Positions 23,320 to 30,597 of a DNA stretch of 36,963 bases are shown piece by piece. Both the position numbers and the translations under genes were made by a program. Within the stretch, counting starts at the first letter, position 1, and every line of letters begins with the position of its first letter. The notes beneath the pieces are model-generated. The model saw only the letters and a list, made by a program, of their open reading frames with translations. It searched no databases and had not been told where the DNA came from. Source of the DNA: Mesoaciditoga sp964503355 (GTDB lineage: Bacteria > Thermotogota > Thermotogae > Mesoaciditogales > Mesoaciditogaceae); assembly GCA_964503355.1 (NCBI GenBank), contig CAZCZS010000008.1:1-36963 (forward strand), in the 5' to 3' direction.

Positions 23320-24426
23320 TTGAAAATAAAGAACGTGTTGGTGGTAGACCCCATAAAGGGGGAATTTGTGGGAGAAATTTCATGGGAAAATGACGTGATA
23401 AAAGAGGTACTTCCAACAAATGCGAGTAGTTATGAAAAAATTCTTATGCCGGGTTTTGTAGATCCACACACTCATGGATGTAGGGGAATAGACACCATGG
23501 ATATCGATGATGAAAGCTTGGAGAAATGGGAGCGTTTTTTGTACAGTCAAGGGGTTACATCTTTCCTTCCTACCACCGTTTCGGCGAGAAAAGAAGAGAT
23601 GATAAGGGTTTCAAACATGATAGAAGAATATGTGTACAAAAATCCGAAAACATCCGTCGTCGGAATTCATTACGAAGGACCGTACATAAACATCAATAAA
23701 AAAGGAGCGCAAAATCCGGATGCGATTCGCGAAGCGAGTCCAAAGGAAGTTGAAGAGATACTTTCTCCAAAGGTAAAGCTGATCACGATGGCACCAGAAA
23801 TAAAGGGATTTTACGAAGTTTTACCACTTCTCAAAGAAAATGGAACGGTTGTTTCGATCGGTCACAGCGATGCGAATTTCTACGATATGAAACGTGCCTT
23901 TTTGAATGGAGTAAACAGAATAACACATTTTCCAAATGCGATAAGAGGACTTCATCACAGAGAACTTGGTGGTTTGGGAGCGGGACTTTATTTTGACTTT
24001 TCAATTGAGATGATAGTCGATGGCATCCATCTTTCTCCAGAATTCGTGAAATTGATTTACAATTTGAAGGGTTCTGAAAAAATATCTCTCATAACGGATT
24101 CCATAAGTGCCGCCGCTCTCGAAGACGGAGAATACGAACTGGGAGGCTTAAAAGTCAACGTTGTGGATTCAAAAGCCACCCTTGATGATGGCACACTAGC
24201 GGGGAGCACATTGCTTTTCAACGATGCCGTTAAGAATTTCAAGAATTTTACCCGTTGCTCTTTGAAGGAATTGGCACGTGTTTCATCTTACAACAGCGTT
24301 TTAGCCTTAAATCTTAAAAAGATTGGAAGAATAGAAGAAGGATACAAGGCGAATTTCGTTCTGTTGGATAAGGAACTGAACGTTGTTGAAACTTATCTAA
24401 ACGGTGAAAAGGTGTACCAGATTTGA
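23320..24426 (+). CDS. nagA: N-acetylglucosamine-6-phosphate deacetylase
   Basis: Removes acetate from GlcNAc-6-phosphate in amino-sugar recycling. The 368-residue amidohydrolase has the metal-site residues His50 and His52 (FVDPHTHG), Glu119 (GIHYEGPYIN), His182 (SIGHSDAN), His203 (THFPNAI) and the catalytic Asp260 (LITDSISAA). Length is normal. The start is TTG at 23320 behind GGTGGTGA. No nagB, nagK or sugar transporter is adjacent, so it is a stand-alone gene, followed by a terminator. Confidence 0.95.
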   Translation: MKIKNVLVVDPIKGEFVGEISWENDVIKEVLPTNASSYEKILMPGFVDPHTHGCRGIDTMDIDDESLEKWERFLYSQGVTSFLPTTVSARKEEMIRVSNMIEEYVYKNPKTSVVGIHYEGPYININKKGAQNPDAIREASPKEVEEILSPKVKLITMAPEIKGFYEVLPLLKENGTVVSIGHSDANFYDMKRAFLNGVNRITHFPNAIRGLHHRELGGLGAGLYFDFSIEMIVDGIHLSPEFVKLIYNLKGSEKISLITDSISAAALEDGEYELGGLKVNVVDSKATLDDGTLAGSTLLFNDAVKNFKNFTRCSLKELARVSSYNSVLALNLKKIGRIEEGYKANFVLLDKELNVVETYLNGEKVYQI

Positions 24427-24449
24427 TCTTAGTGAAAAACATGTTAAAA

Positions 24450-24480
24450 AAAGGACCGCTACAAGCGGCCCTTTATTTTT
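24450..24480. terminator. Bidirectional terminator between nagA and the SPW protein
   Basis: 11-base arms (AAAGGACCGCT at 24450-24460 and AGCGGCCCTTT at 24464-24474) with a 3-base loop and one mismatch that becomes a G-U pair on the minus-strand RNA. T-rich tails follow on both strands. Confidence 0.85.
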
Positions 24481-24491
24481 AAAAACCCATT

Positions 24492-24815
24492 TTATGCGTT
24501 CTTTTTCGATCTTTCAAAAAGCGCAACGATCAAAACTATGATACCCACAACAAGATCGTTGGTCATGTTAGCTGTGTAGTTGTTGACTATTTGAGGTATG
24601 AAAGCTGCGATGATCATCCATACACCACCTATAAGGCCTATAATCCAACCTTGCCAAGCGGAACCGGATGGTATCATCATGAAACCAACTATTGCGAGTA
24701 TGATACCCACGATCAAATCGTTAACGAGATTACCCGTTCCCAACATTCCAGGAATGAAGGCAGCGATGACAAACCAAATACCTAAAATCAAAGAAGTCCA
24801 ACCTTTCCAAGACAT
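24492..24815 (-). CDS. SPW-repeat membrane protein
   Basis: A 107-residue integral membrane protein with two copies of a helical-hairpin unit: WTSLILGIWFVIAAFIP...NDLIVGIILAIVGF and WIIGLIGGVWMIIAAFIP...NDLVVGIIVLIVALF. This matches the SPW repeat family, whose function is unknown. Four membrane segments are expected and the ends are charged (SKKNA). I chose ATG 24815 with GAGGAGGTG upstream; a longer frame to 24848 has no site. It is a single-gene unit. Confidence 0.85.
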   Translation of the reverse strand: MSWKGWTSLILGIWFVIAAFIPGMLGTGNLVNDLIVGIILAIVGFMMIPSGSAWQGWIIGLIGGVWMIIAAFIPQIVNNYTANMTNDLVVGIIVLIVALFERSKKNA

Positions 24816-24944
24816 TTCACACACCTCCTCAAAAATTTTAAATTCCATGCTGACACTTTCGTTTTATACAGCAGAATTCGTGCCAAAATTGTAAAAGGTT
24901 CAAAAACGCCGAAAAATCGGCATTTCAGGAGAAAAAGATTTTTT

Positions 24945-24984
24945 TGTAAAGAAAAAGTGCGAACGAATTGTTCGCACCTTTTTC
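24945..24984. terminator. Terminator after the peroxiredoxin gene
   Basis: Perfect 8-bp stem (GTGCGAAC at 24957-24964 and GTTCGCAC at 24970-24977), 5-base loop, flanked by A-rich and T-rich runs so that either strand gets a U-tail. It closes the glycerol-3-phosphate/peroxiredoxin operon on the minus strand. A smaller hairpin (GCCGA/TCGGC, 24908-24921) lies between it and the SPW gene. Confidence 0.8.
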
Positions 24985-25033
24985 TTTTTTTGTTGCAACC
25001 ACGATTAAATCGCCGCGAATTTTTTCTTCGCAA

Positions 25034-25507
25034 TCATTTTATCTTTTCCAGTTCTCTTTCTATTTCATCGTAATTCGGTTCTTGGCCCGCGTCTTTGGAA
25101 ATCCAAATGTAAGCTATTTTCCCATCACGATCTACGATGAAGACGGATCTTTTTGCAACGGTGTAACCGTATATTGCGTAAAAATCTTTTTCCATCACAT
25201 CGTACATCTTTATGACTTCCCTGTTGAAGTCGCAGAGAATTGGAAAAGAGATCCTGTTCTGCATTTTAAAAGCTTTGTTTGCAAACGGTCCATCTACACT
25301 TATTCCCAACACTTGAGCATCCATCTTTTCGAATTTTGACATTGCGTCGCTCAACGTGCACATTTCCTTTTGACACACGGAAGTGAATGCTCCTGGATAA
25401 AAGGCCAAAACCACCTTTTTTCCAGAAAAATCCTTTAAATACTCCAATTTTAAATCTGTGTCGTAAAGTTTAAATTGAGGTGCTACATCTCCCACTTTTA
25501 ACATCAT
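25034..25507 (-). CDS. Peroxiredoxin, BCP/PrxQ type
   Basis: A 157-residue thiol peroxidase that reduces hydrogen peroxide or organic peroxides. The active site is FYPGAFTSVCQKEMC with the peroxidatic Cys45 and a second Cys50 five residues later, the spacing of atypical two-Cys BCP enzymes. The usual Thr and Pro (PGAFTSVC) are present. Its ATG overlaps the DUF1667 stop, so it is translated as the last gene of the glycerol-3-phosphate operon. That link suggests it removes peroxide made by, or takes electrons from, the neighbouring flavoenzymes; this is inference. Confidence 0.93.
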   Translation of the reverse strand: MMLKVGDVAPQFKLYDTDLKLEYLKDFSGKKVVLAFYPGAFTSVCQKEMCTLSDAMSKFEKMDAQVLGISVDGPFANKAFKMQNRISFPILCDFNREVIKMYDVMEKDFYAIYGYTVAKRSVFIVDRDGKIAYIWISKDAGQEPNYDEIERELEKIK

Positions 25508-25920
25508 TTTCCCTCCTTTGTTTTTTTGACGGTTTTCGTCGCTATTAAGTTCACCCCCGTGTCAAGAATATTTTCCACGATAACTTGTCCCCTTTTGATA
25601 GGAGCTTTAACTTGGAGGGATTTGATGACTTTCATCGCTTCGAAGATCAACTTCTTTGGGATTGCCTCCTCAGTTCTCACCGACACCAATGGAAGTTCTC
25701 CATCTATAACCTTCACGCTTGTGGGTAACACCCTTTTTGGATCGGTTATTTCTTGCTTGGCGTACGCCGCTCCACGAGGGCATTTGTTACCACTAACGGA
25801 TATGAATTTCCCATTTTCATCCACTTCAACTTTTAAATGACAACCTATTGGACAAACGATGCACGTCATTTCCACTATTTTATGTTTAACTTCCTTTTTG
25901 TCGATCTTTGGATTGGTCAT
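25504..25920 (-). CDS. DUF1667 cysteine-cluster protein
   Basis: A 138-residue protein of the DUF1667 family (COG3862). N-terminal cysteines in TCIVCPIGCHLKV and SGNKCPRGAAYA give four Cys that probably bind an Fe-S cluster or zinc. The rest (PLVSVRTEEAIPKKLIFE) is typical. It accompanies GlpA-like and FAD oxidoreductase genes in Thermotoga and Firmicutes and may be an electron-transfer subunit in the role of GlpC. ATGA overlap with the gene before it and with the peroxiredoxin after it. Confidence 0.92.
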   Translation of the reverse strand: MTNPKIDKKEVKHKIVEMTCIVCPIGCHLKVEVDENGKFISVSGNKCPRGAAYAKQEITDPKRVLPTSVKVIDGELPLVSVRTEEAIPKKLIFEAMKVIKSLQVKAPIKRGQVIVENILDTGVNLIATKTVKKTKEGK

Positions 25921-27140
25921 TTCGTCACCTCCACCGCTGAAAGAATAATCTTTCCTTTCATAAGGTACTTGGAAGGATCGAGATTTATCTCTATCATTTC
26001 ACTGGGCTTCGCCGAGAGAACGGTTTTTACCTTTTGATCGTTAAGATAAATCGTCGTAGTTCCCATCGGTTTGCTAACCCTAACGTACATTTTAAACGGA
26101 CGACTGGATGTCGTGTATTTTGTGCTTATCACTCGAATATTTTGTCCGGCCTTTACGCTGGCTAATCTTTCGGGAAGCTTTTCGCCCTTTGAAACCAAAG
26201 CCGCGTTTTTTCCGGCTTCTTCACCTTCTATGGTAACGAAATCCACAAGATCGTGGATACAAACATTATTTCCAGCGGCAAATACGTTTGGAACGTTTGT
26301 TCTCATGAGATCATCTACGGCGACTCCTTCATCTGGAGTAGTTTCAAGAAAATCTTTGACAAGATCGTTTTCTGGAATTAATCCTACCGAGGCGACAAGG
26401 GTATCGCATTTTACAAATCTTTCACTTCCTTGTACCGGCGTTCCATTTTCAAACTTCGCCACAGTTACGCCTTCGAGCCGTTCTTTTCCATGGACTTTCA
26501 CAACGCTTGTCGAAAGATGAAGGGGAATATCAAAATCGTTCAGACATTGAACGATGTTTCGTGTTAAACCGCCCTGATAAGGCATTATTTCGTACACACC
26601 CTCAACTTGCACTCCTTCAAGGGTAAGTCGTCTCGCCATTATCAAACCTATATCTCCGGAACCCAATATCACGGCTTTGTGTCCAGGAAGATGATTTTCC
26701 AAGTTCACGAAATGTTGAGCAAGTCCCGCCGTGAATATTCCAGCCGGCCTGCTTCCCGGTATTCTTAAAGCCTCAAAAGGCCTTTCTCTTGCTCCCGTGG
26801 CCAAAACGAGGGCACCGTATTCTATTTCATAAACTCCATCTTTACTTATCGCATGCAATAGGTTATGCTTGCTATCGATTTTTAAAACCGTGGTTTCGTA
26901 CATCGCATCGAAATTACCAACATTTTCCAAGTACATCTCATGGTACTCTGGACCACTCAATTCTCTGTTGAAAACGTGTATACCGAATCCGTTGTGAATA
27001 CATTGATTGAGCACACCGCCGGTGGAAGCTTCTCTTTCAATGAGCAGGACGGAGACGTTTTCACCAAGTGCTCCCTTTATCGCTCCCATACCGGCTGCGC
27101 CGCCGCCAAGGATGACAACGTCATATCTAATTTTTCTCAT
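25917..27140 (-). CDS. FAD/NAD-dependent oxidoreductase of the glycerol-3-phosphate operon
   Basis: A 407-residue flavoprotein with two dinucleotide-binding folds: FAD site ILGGGAAGMGA near residues 10-20 and NAD site AVILGSGDIGLIMARRL near 160-176. ATGARERPFEALRIPG and FAAGNNVCIHDLVDFVTIEGEEAG are typical of the group that is coded with GlpA-like dehydrogenases and DUF1667. It probably passes electrons between the GlpA-like subunit and NAD or another carrier. Overlaps both neighbours as ATGA. Confidence 0.92.
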   Translation of the reverse strand: MRKIRYDVVILGGGAAGMGAIKGALGENVSVLLIEREASTGGVLNQCIHNGFGIHVFNRELSGPEYHEMYLENVGNFDAMYETTVLKIDSKHNLLHAISKDGVYEIEYGALVLATGARERPFEALRIPGSRPAGIFTAGLAQHFVNLENHLPGHKAVILGSGDIGLIMARRLTLEGVQVEGVYEIMPYQGGLTRNIVQCLNDFDIPLHLSTSVVKVHGKERLEGVTVAKFENGTPVQGSERFVKCDTLVASVGLIPENDLVKDFLETTPDEGVAVDDLMRTNVPNVFAAGNNVCIHDLVDFVTIEGEEAGKNAALVSKGEKLPERLASVKAGQNIRVISTKYTTSSRPFKMYVRVSKPMGTTTIYLNDQKVKTVLSAKPSEMIEINLDPSKYLMKGKIILSAVEVTK

Positions 27141-28546
27141 CTGACATCACCGTCCACCACTTTCGAATTCGGAAGGTTCTTTTGAATTTCATCTAATTCC
27201 GTTCCAAGTTCTCTTTTCATGATGTTCATGATCTTAACGGTGCAAAAAGATCCTTGACATCTTCCAAACATGGCAGTCGTTCTGAATTTTATCCCATCCA
27301 GTGTGCGCGCTCCACGCCTTATCGCTTCCACTATTTCACCTTCGGTGACTTTGTTGCATCTGCATACAACTCTACCGTAAGATGGATTGGATTTTATGAG
27401 TTTTTCCTTCTCTTCGTCACTCATTTGAGAAATCTTTGGTATTGGCCGACGATAAGGATTGAAATTCTCCTTCAAATTCACTTTGTACTTGTCCAGCATC
27501 ATTTGAACGACATCTTGTGCAATCGCCGGTGCCGAGCTCAATCCGGGTGAACGGGTAGCTACCAGATGCACCATATTTCCCTCTTTTTTTATGACGAAAT
27601 CTTTTATCTCATTTTCGGGTCTTAATCCGGCAAAGGTTCTTATCGTCTTTGAAATGTTAATACTTGGCACGAGCCTTCTGGCATTTTTGACTATCTTCGA
27701 AATACCGTGAGGAGTGGTCATCGTGTTCTCTTTTTCGCTTGGAGGTAAATCTTCGGAAGTGGGTCCCAGTAAAAATGTATCGTGAACGGTTGGCAGCACC
27801 AGAATTCCTTTTCCGGCTTCAGAAGGAGTGGGGAAAACGACGGTTCTTACCAAAGAAGGTTGATCTAAAAGGATGTATTCTCCCTTTCTCGGATGAAGTG
27901 GTGTGACTTTAACACCTGCTTTTTCTGCCAATTCATCAGCCCACAATCCCGCGGCGTTCACCACGATATCAAATGTGAAATCTCCCTTTGAAGTTTTAAG
28001 GGTGTATCCGCTTCCACTTTCAAGTATGTTGAACACTTCTGTTGAAAGGTGTAATTTCGCACCATTTTCAACGGCGTTTTCAACGGCCGCCTGAGCCGCT
28101 TCCCAAGGTGCTATTATTCCCGCCGTGGGTGCGTAAAGAGCGGCGATGATCTCTCTGGAAAGATTTGGTTCTATTTCCAAAGCTTCCATTCTTGAGATGA
28201 TTCTTAACTCTTTAACACCATTTTTTTCTCCGCGTTCCAAGAGCTCTTCCAATTTTTTCATATCTTTGTCGTTAAAAGCCACTACCAGTGATCCTATTCT
28301 TTTGAGTTCGAAGTTCAATTCCTTTGAAAGATCTTCATACATTTCATTTCCGCGCGCGCAGTATTTTGAGCGTAACGTACCAGGTTCATCGTCGTAGCCG
28401 GCGTGAAGAATTCCTGAATTCGCTTTTGTTATTCCCCATCCCACATCAGGCAATTTCTCGAATATGTCGACATTTACATCGTATTTGGTGAATTCTCTTG
28501 CGACCAAGGAGCCAACTATTCCACTTCCTATCACGGCTACTTTCAT
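27137..28546 (-). CDS. glpA: Glycerol-3-phosphate dehydrogenase (GlpA-like) with [2Fe-2S] domain
   Basis: A 469-residue FAD enzyme that likely oxidises sn-glycerol-3-phosphate to dihydroxyacetone phosphate. The FAD site is VIGSGIVGS at the N-terminus, with ANSGILHAGYDDEPGTL and VNAAGLWADELA in the DAO domain. The C-terminal part (about 395-450) is a BFD-like [2Fe-2S] domain with Cys in VVCRCNKVTEGE and GRCQGSFC. I chose ATG 28546 with GGAGGTG seven bases upstream. First gene of the operon; a terminator-like hairpin lies in its leader. L-2-hydroxyglutarate oxidase-type activity is a less likely alternative. Confidence 0.92.
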   Translation of the reverse strand: MKVAVIGSGIVGSLVAREFTKYDVNVDIFEKLPDVGWGITKANSGILHAGYDDEPGTLRSKYCARGNEMYEDLSKELNFELKRIGSLVVAFNDKDMKKLEELLERGEKNGVKELRIISRMEALEIEPNLSREIIAALYAPTAGIIAPWEAAQAAVENAVENGAKLHLSTEVFNILESGSGYTLKTSKGDFTFDIVVNAAGLWADELAEKAGVKVTPLHPRKGEYILLDQPSLVRTVVFPTPSEAGKGILVLPTVHDTFLLGPTSEDLPPSEKENTMTTPHGISKIVKNARRLVPSINISKTIRTFAGLRPENEIKDFVIKKEGNMVHLVATRSPGLSSAPAIAQDVVQMMLDKYKVNLKENFNPYRRPIPKISQMSDEEKEKLIKSNPSYGRVVCRCNKVTEGEIVEAIRRGARTLDGIKFRTTAMFGRCQGSFCTVKIMNIMKRELGTELDEIQKNLPNSKVVDGDVR

Positions 28547-28555
28547 TTTTTCACC

Positions 28556-28600
28556 TCCAAAAACAAAAAAGCCACACAAAACACTGCGTGGCTTTCTCTT
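28556..28600 (-). terminator. Intrinsic terminator in the leader of the glp operon
   Basis: Minus-strand hairpin with 11-bp stem including one G-U pair (arms 28585-28595 and 28568-28578), loop of six bases and a T-rich tail (TTTGTTTTTGG). It may end the prfA/Mini-III transcript. Because a good promoter lies upstream of it (28622-28651), it also lies inside the glp leader, 22 bases before the glpA start, and could be an attenuator. Confidence 0.75.
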
Positions 28601-28621
28601 ATTCTCTATCCACTTTTTAAC

Positions 28622-28651
28622 AGTATATCATATTCACTTTCTTTTTTTCAA
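28622..28651 (-). promoter_or_regulatory. Probable promoter of the glp operon
   Basis: On the minus strand TTGAAA (28646-28651), an 18-base spacer and TATACT (28622-28627) with an extended -10 TGA. The -35 box lies inside the 3' end of the Mini-RNase III gene. The predicted transcript start near 28615 places the terminator hairpin in the leader. Confidence 0.6.
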
Positions 28652-29023
28652 GTTCATATCGTCCCGATCATTGACACATATTTCCAACAGCCTGCTTAAT
28701 CTTTCCATATTTCCGTTCAAAAAGAGATATCCTATCACGCTCTCAAAGGCCGTTGCCTTTCTGTAAAAAGGATCTTTGCTTCTCGGACTTTTCAGATTTC
28801 TTCCACGAAGGGCGACGGCCATTTCCTTTTCTCCAAGAAGATCTTTTATCTTTTCAAAGTATTTCGCCTGCGCACGCGCGTTAACATGAGCGACGACTTC
28901 TTTGTTGTTGAATGAATAATTCATTCTGCAGAAAAGCTCGAAAACAGAATCTCCCACATACGCCAACGATTTTGTCGGGATCTCTCTCATGTCTTTTTCG
29001 AATTTAACGCCTAAGAATTCCAT
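28634..29023 (-). CDS. mrnC: Mini-ribonuclease 3
   Basis: A 129-residue stand-alone RNase III catalytic domain without the double-stranded RNA binding domain; in Bacillus it matures 23S rRNA ends. It has the signature SLAYVGDSVFELFCR with the catalytic Asp, the basic stretch HVNARAQAKYF and the closing acidic motif KATAFESVIGYLFL. Its start overlaps the prfA 3' end by 20 bases. The nearest ribosome site (GAGGTGG) is about 14 bases from the ATG, so translation is probably coupled. Confidence 0.94.
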   Translation of the reverse strand: MEFLGVKFEKDMREIPTKSLAYVGDSVFELFCRMNYSFNNKEVVAHVNARAQAKYFEKIKDLLGEKEMAVALRGRNLKSPRSKDPFYRKATAFESVIGYLFLNGNMERLSRLLEICVNDRDDMNLKKRK

Positions 29024-30062
29024 TTTTTTCAGCTTCCCACCTCTTCAAAGATTCGACTATTTCATCCAACTCTCCATCCATAACCCTGTCAAGTTTGTAG
29101 GTGGTGAATCCATTTCTATGATCCGTCACTCGGTTTTGAGGAAAATTGTACGTTCTTATCTTTTCGCTCCTTTCGCCACTTCCTATCTGATCCCTTCTGA
29201 TGGAAGATAACTTATCGTTTTCTTGTCGGCGTTTCAACTCAAGCAATCTAGAGAGAAGGATTTTCATCGCTATGGCTCTATTTTGAATTTGAGAGCGTTC
29301 CGATTCGCAAACCACAACCAAACCAGTTGGAATGTGCGTTATTCTTACCGCAGATTCAGTTCTGTTGACGTGCTGACCTCCCGCTCCAGATGATCTGAAA
29401 GTGTCGATTTTTAGATCTTCAGGCTTTACATCGACATCCACTTCGCTCGCTTCGGGCAAAACGGCCACAGTTGCCGTGGAAGTGTGTATTCTTCCCGACG
29501 CTTCGGTGAGAGGCACTCTTTGAACTCTATGAACCCCGCTTTCGTATTTGAAGAGTTTGTAAGTTCCTTTTCCACTAACTGAAAAGGTTACTTCTTTAAA
29601 ACCGTTGAGTTCAGTACCGTGTGAATAAAGAATCTCTGTCTTGAGACCATGCCTTTCCGCATACTTCAAATACATTCTAAGAAGATCACCGGCAAATATG
29701 GCTCCTTCTTGCCCGCCAACCCCAGCTCTTATTTCGATTATCACATTTCTGTTCAAATCCGGATCGGAATCTTCTAAGAAACGAGTTGCCTCTTTTTCAA
29801 GCGCATTTATCTCTTCCTCTTTTTTCGTTATCTCGGCCTTTATTTCTTCTTCCATTTCTCTTGACATGATGCTCTTAAGTTCTTCGATTTCCTTCTTCAA
29901 AGTTAAATATCTTTCGTACATTTGAGCCTGCTCGGAAATCTGGGATAGTTCCTTTGAGTACTTCACAAACGATTCGGAAGAGGTTAGCACCTCCGGTTTT
30001 GAAAGAAGAAGATTTAGCTCTTTATATCTATCGTAAAACTTTTTGAATCCTTCTATTATCAT
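29004..30062 (-). CDS. prfA: Peptide chain release factor 1
   Basis: Reads UAA and UAG stop codons and releases the finished protein. The 352-residue protein has the RF1-type tripeptide PLT (184-186, in QRVPLTEASGRIHTS) and the catalytic GGQ at 228-230 (SSGAGGQHVNRTESAVR). Length is normal. The ATG at 30062 has no Shine-Dalgarno sequence, and a TATAAT box ends six bases before it, so the message may be leaderless. Mini-RNase III follows with overlap. No prmC is adjacent. Confidence 0.97.
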   Translation of the reverse strand: MIIEGFKKFYDRYKELNLLLSKPEVLTSSESFVKYSKELSQISEQAQMYERYLTLKKEIEELKSIMSREMEEEIKAEITKKEEEINALEKEATRFLEDSDPDLNRNVIIEIRAGVGGQEGAIFAGDLLRMYLKYAERHGLKTEILYSHGTELNGFKEVTFSVSGKGTYKLFKYESGVHRVQRVPLTEASGRIHTSTATVAVLPEASEVDVDVKPEDLKIDTFRSSGAGGQHVNRTESAVRITHIPTGLVVVCESERSQIQNRAIAMKILLSRLLELKRRQENDKLSSIRRDQIGSGERSEKIRTYNFPQNRVTDHRNGFTTYKLDRVMDGELDEIVESLKRWEAEKNGILRR

Positions 30063-30068
30063 GTCCGT

Positions 30069-30077
30069 ATTATATCA
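30069..30077 (-). promoter_or_regulatory. Extended -10 promoter element abutting the prfA start
   Basis: On the minus strand TGATATAAT, with TATAAT at 30069-30074. No good -35 hexamer was found. Only six bases separate TATAAT from the ATG, so transcription would begin at or next to the start codon. Confidence 0.6.
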
Positions 30078-30121
30078 TGTTAAATCGTACGTTCGGGATG
30101 TTTTGATTTAGATTTTGACTC

Positions 30122-30150
30122 TTGACAGCGATTAAATAAAGTGATAATAT
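30122..30150 (+). promoter_or_regulatory. Promoter of the DUF5320 gene
   Basis: TTGACA (30122-30127), a 17-base spacer and TAATAT (30145-30150) with an extended -10 TGA. The inverted repeat at 30148-30170 begins at the end of the -10 box and covers the expected transcript start, a position suited to repression. Confidence 0.75.
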
Positions 30151-30170
30151 ATATGTGTAAAGCATATATA
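30148..30170 (+). promoter_or_regulatory. AT-rich inverted repeat before the DUF5320 gene
   Basis: TATATATG (30148-30155) and CATATATA (30163-30170) separated by seven bases. It shares AAGCATATAT with the inverted repeat before the NifX-like operon and lies at a similar distance (22 bases) from the start codon. Confidence 0.5.
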
Positions 30171-30191
30171 TTGAATTCGGAGGTGAGATGT

Positions 30192-30524
30192 ATGCCATGG
30201 GGTGACAGAACAGGACCACTTGGATACGGTCCAAGAACCGGAAGAGGATTAGGTTATTGTTCAGGAAACAACGTTCCCGGCTACATGGTTGCGGGAAGAG
30301 GATTGGGACTCGGTCTTGGAAGAGGTTTTGGAAGAGGATGGGGTCGTGGATATGGATTTAGAGGAGTGGGATGGGGTCGAGGTTACTACGCTCCAACTCC
30401 CTACCCTTATTTTGCCTCTGCCCAAGATGAGAAACGTTATTTGGAAGATCGGAAGAAATGGTTGGAAGAGGAATTGAAGGATATAAACGATCGTATTTCC
30501 AAAACCAACGAAACCGAAGAATAA
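30192..30524 (+). CDS. DUF5320 family Gly/Arg-rich protein
   Basis: A 110-residue protein with the family opening MPWGDRTGPLGYGPRTGRG and a single Cys (LGYCSG). The middle (about 34-66) is a run of Gly, Arg, Phe and Trp (GRGFGRGWGRGYGFRG); residues 78-110 form a charged helix (DEKRYLEDRKKWLEEELKDI). The family is common in anaerobes, often near NifX-like and MinD/ferredoxin genes; its function is unknown. I chose ATG 30192, five to eight bases after GGAGGTGAG. It is a single-gene unit with its own strong promoter. Confidence 0.88.
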   Translation: MPWGDRTGPLGYGPRTGRGLGYCSGNNVPGYMVAGRGLGLGLGRGFGRGWGRGYGFRGVGWGRGYYAPTPYPYFASAQDEKRYLEDRKKWLEEELKDINDRISKTNETEE

Positions 30525-30569
30525 AAAAGATGAAAAACGAATCGCGTGGAAAAACTCCACGCGATTCGT
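30525..30569 (-). terminator. Terminator after pilT
   Basis: Perfect 14-bp stem (30537-30550 and 30556-30569) with a 5-base loop. On the minus strand it is followed by T-rich DNA (TTTTCATCTTTTTTATTC). It may also serve the convergent DUF5320 gene, though the plus-strand tail is not T-rich. Confidence 0.85.
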
Positions 30570-30597
30570 CTATACATGTAGAACTTTCATTGAGTTT

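Noticed and set aside
30192..30524. Gly/Arg-rich frame as a chance low-complexity product
   Set aside because: It has a strong promoter and ribosome site, a recognisable DUF5320 opening and a charged helical end, so it is a real gene.
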